Shown: positions 5,011 to 5,904 of the stretch, in pieces
Layout of the letters: every line of letters begins with the position of its first letter
How positions within the stretch are numbered: position 1 is the first letter of the stretch
NCBI GenBank assembly: GCA_025458985.1
Contig: JALORM010000125.1
Coordinates: 1 to 5,904, forward strand
Direction of reading: 5' to 3'
Source: Paracoccaceae bacterium
Lineage (GTDB): Bacteria > Pseudomonadota > Alphaproteobacteria > Rhodobacterales > Rhodobacteraceae
Length of the DNA: 5,904 nt
The notes under the pieces: generated by a model
The model's input: only the letters and a program-made list of their open reading frames with translations
Told to the model about the DNA's origin: nothing
The model's database searches: none
Translations under genes and position numbers: made by a program

Positions 5011-5904
5011 TCAGAGGTCTGCGTAGACGTGGCGTTCCGCTTTCGCGCCCGGATGGGTCACGGCGCCGTGCCGGGTCGACCCGACAAGCTGGGCGTATTT
5101 CCACAGCGCGCCCGAGGCGTAGATCGTCTCGCGCGGGCCTTGCCATTCGGCCTTGCGCGTAGCCAGTTCCTCGTCCGACAGCGCCACCGAGATTTCGCCG
5201 GTGATGGCGTTGATGGTGATCGTGTCGCCGTCCTTCAGCAGCGCGATGGGGCCGCCCTGCGCGGCCTCCGGCCCGACGTGCCCCACGCAGAAGCCCCGCG
5301 TCGCGCCCGAGAAGCGGCCGTCGGTGATCAGCGCCACCTTCTTGCCCATGCCCTGGCCGCTGATCGCTGCCGTGGTGGCCAGCATCTCGCGCATCCCCGG
5401 GCCGCCGCGCGGTCCCTCGTTGCGGATCACCAGCACCTCGCCTTCCCTGTAGGTGCGCGCCTTGACGGCGGCGAAGGCGTCTTCCTCGCATTCGAAGACG
5501 CGGGCGGGGCCGGAGAAGACCTGTTCCTCCTCGCTCATGCCGGCCACCTTCACGATGGCCCCTTCGGGGGCGAGGTTGCCCTTCAGCCCCACGACCCCGC
5601 CGGTCCTGGTGATCGGCGCGTCGACCGGGTAGATCACCTTGCCGTCGGGCTCGCCCCGGATCTCGTCCAGTTCCTCGCCGATGGTGCGGCCCGAGACGGT
5701 CATGCAGTCGCCGTGCAGCAGGCCCGCCTTGAGCAGTTCCTTCAGGACAACGGGCGCGCCGCCCACCTCGTAGAGGTCCTTCGCGACGTACTGCCCGCCG
5801 GGCCGCAGGTTCACGAAGTAGGGGGTGTCGTGGAAGATGTCGCAGACGTCGAACAGGTCGAAGTCGATCCCCGCCTCGTGCGCGATGGCGGGCAGGTGGA
5901 GGCC
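5011..5904 (-). CDS. ilvD: Dihydroxy-acid dehydratase, C-terminal half (runs off right edge)
   Basis: These 297 visible residues plus the stop are roughly the C-terminal half of an enzyme usually about 570 residues long. It dehydrates 2,3-dihydroxy-isovalerate and 2,3-dihydroxy-3-methylvalerate to the 2-keto acids of valine, leucine and isoleucine synthesis, in the cytoplasm. Counting from the window edge, motifs are LHLPAIAHEAGIDFDLFDV (2-20), GGVVGLKGNLAPEGAIVKVAG (about 102-122), NEGPRGGPGMREML (162-175), TDGRFSGATRGFCVGHVGPE (194-213), GGPIALLKDGD and the ending THPGAKAERHVYADL. The serine in GRFSG is the proposed catalytic base of the IlvD/Edd family. GRFSG with EGPxGGPGMREM fits IlvD better than 6-phosphogluconate or sugar-acid dehydratases, though a sugar-acid dehydratase is not fully excluded. 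The iron-sulfur cysteines lie in the missing half. The frame is open to the edge, so the real start is outside; a GTG at 5814 is only an internal valine. Confidence 0.93.
   Translation of the reverse strand, partial: GLHLPAIAHEAGIDFDLFDVCDIFHDTPYFVNLRPGGQYVAKDLYEVGGAPVVLKELLKAGLLHGDCMTVSGRTIGEELDEIRGEPDGKVIYPVDAPITRTGGVVGLKGNLAPEGAIVKVAGMSEEEQVFSGPARVFECEEDAFAAVKARTYREGEVLVIRNEGPRGGPGMREMLATTAAISGQGMGKKVALITDGRFSGATRGFCVGHVGPEAAQGGPIALLKDGDTITINAITGEISVALSDEELATRKAEWQGPRETIYASGALWKYAQLVGSTRHGAVTHPGAKAERHVYADL

Noticed and set aside
5814..5814. A GTG start for ilvD at 5814
   Set aside because: The frame and family-typical sequence continue upstream to the window edge, so this is an internal valine of a truncated gene.

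Overview
This is a GC-rich window with long open frames on both strands and tightly packed minus-strand genes. The protein set suggests an alphaproteobacterium of the Rhodobacteraceae (Rhodobacter/Cereibacter/Paracoccus type): ethylmalonyl-CoA pathway enzymes, a DUF6478-type protein and a small secreted protein family I associate with that group. This placement comes from protein resemblance recalled from memory, not from a database search.

Right to left, in the direction of minus-strand transcription, the first group (about 5904-3726) holds the C-terminal half of dihydroxy-acid dehydratase (ilvD, cut by the right edge). After it come a DUF6478-like protein and a 123-residue uncharacterised protein with a C-terminal coiled coil. 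A single plus-strand gene (3395-3706) encodes a small exported protein. It ends 19 bases from the convergent end of the first group.

The second group (3135-1) reads as one operon: mcl2 ((3S)-malyl-CoA thioesterase), an NnrU-family membrane protein, a 67-residue DUF1737 protein, mch (mesaconyl-CoA hydratase), and the N-terminal part of a probable M48-type membrane metallopeptidase cut by the left edge. Spacings are 12 bases, 5 bases, a 4-base ATGA overlap and a 4-base GTGA overlap, so translational coupling is likely. Mch and Mcl2 act in the ethylmalonyl-CoA pathway, which assimilates acetyl-CoA without isocitrate lyase. Mch hydrates mesaconyl-CoA to beta-methylmalyl-CoA; a lyase (Mcl1, not in this window) splits that and also condenses glyoxylate with acetyl-CoA to (S)-malyl-CoA. 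Mcl2 then hydrolyses malyl-CoA to malate.

The most interesting feature is that two poorly understood proteins, NnrU-like and DUF1737, lie between these two central-carbon enzymes, with a membrane peptidase coupled behind them. The intergenic region 3136-3394 must carry the control of the mcl2 operon and of the divergent small gene, but I see no convincing promoter there. I saw no tRNA, rRNA, CRISPR array, insertion sequence or phage gene.
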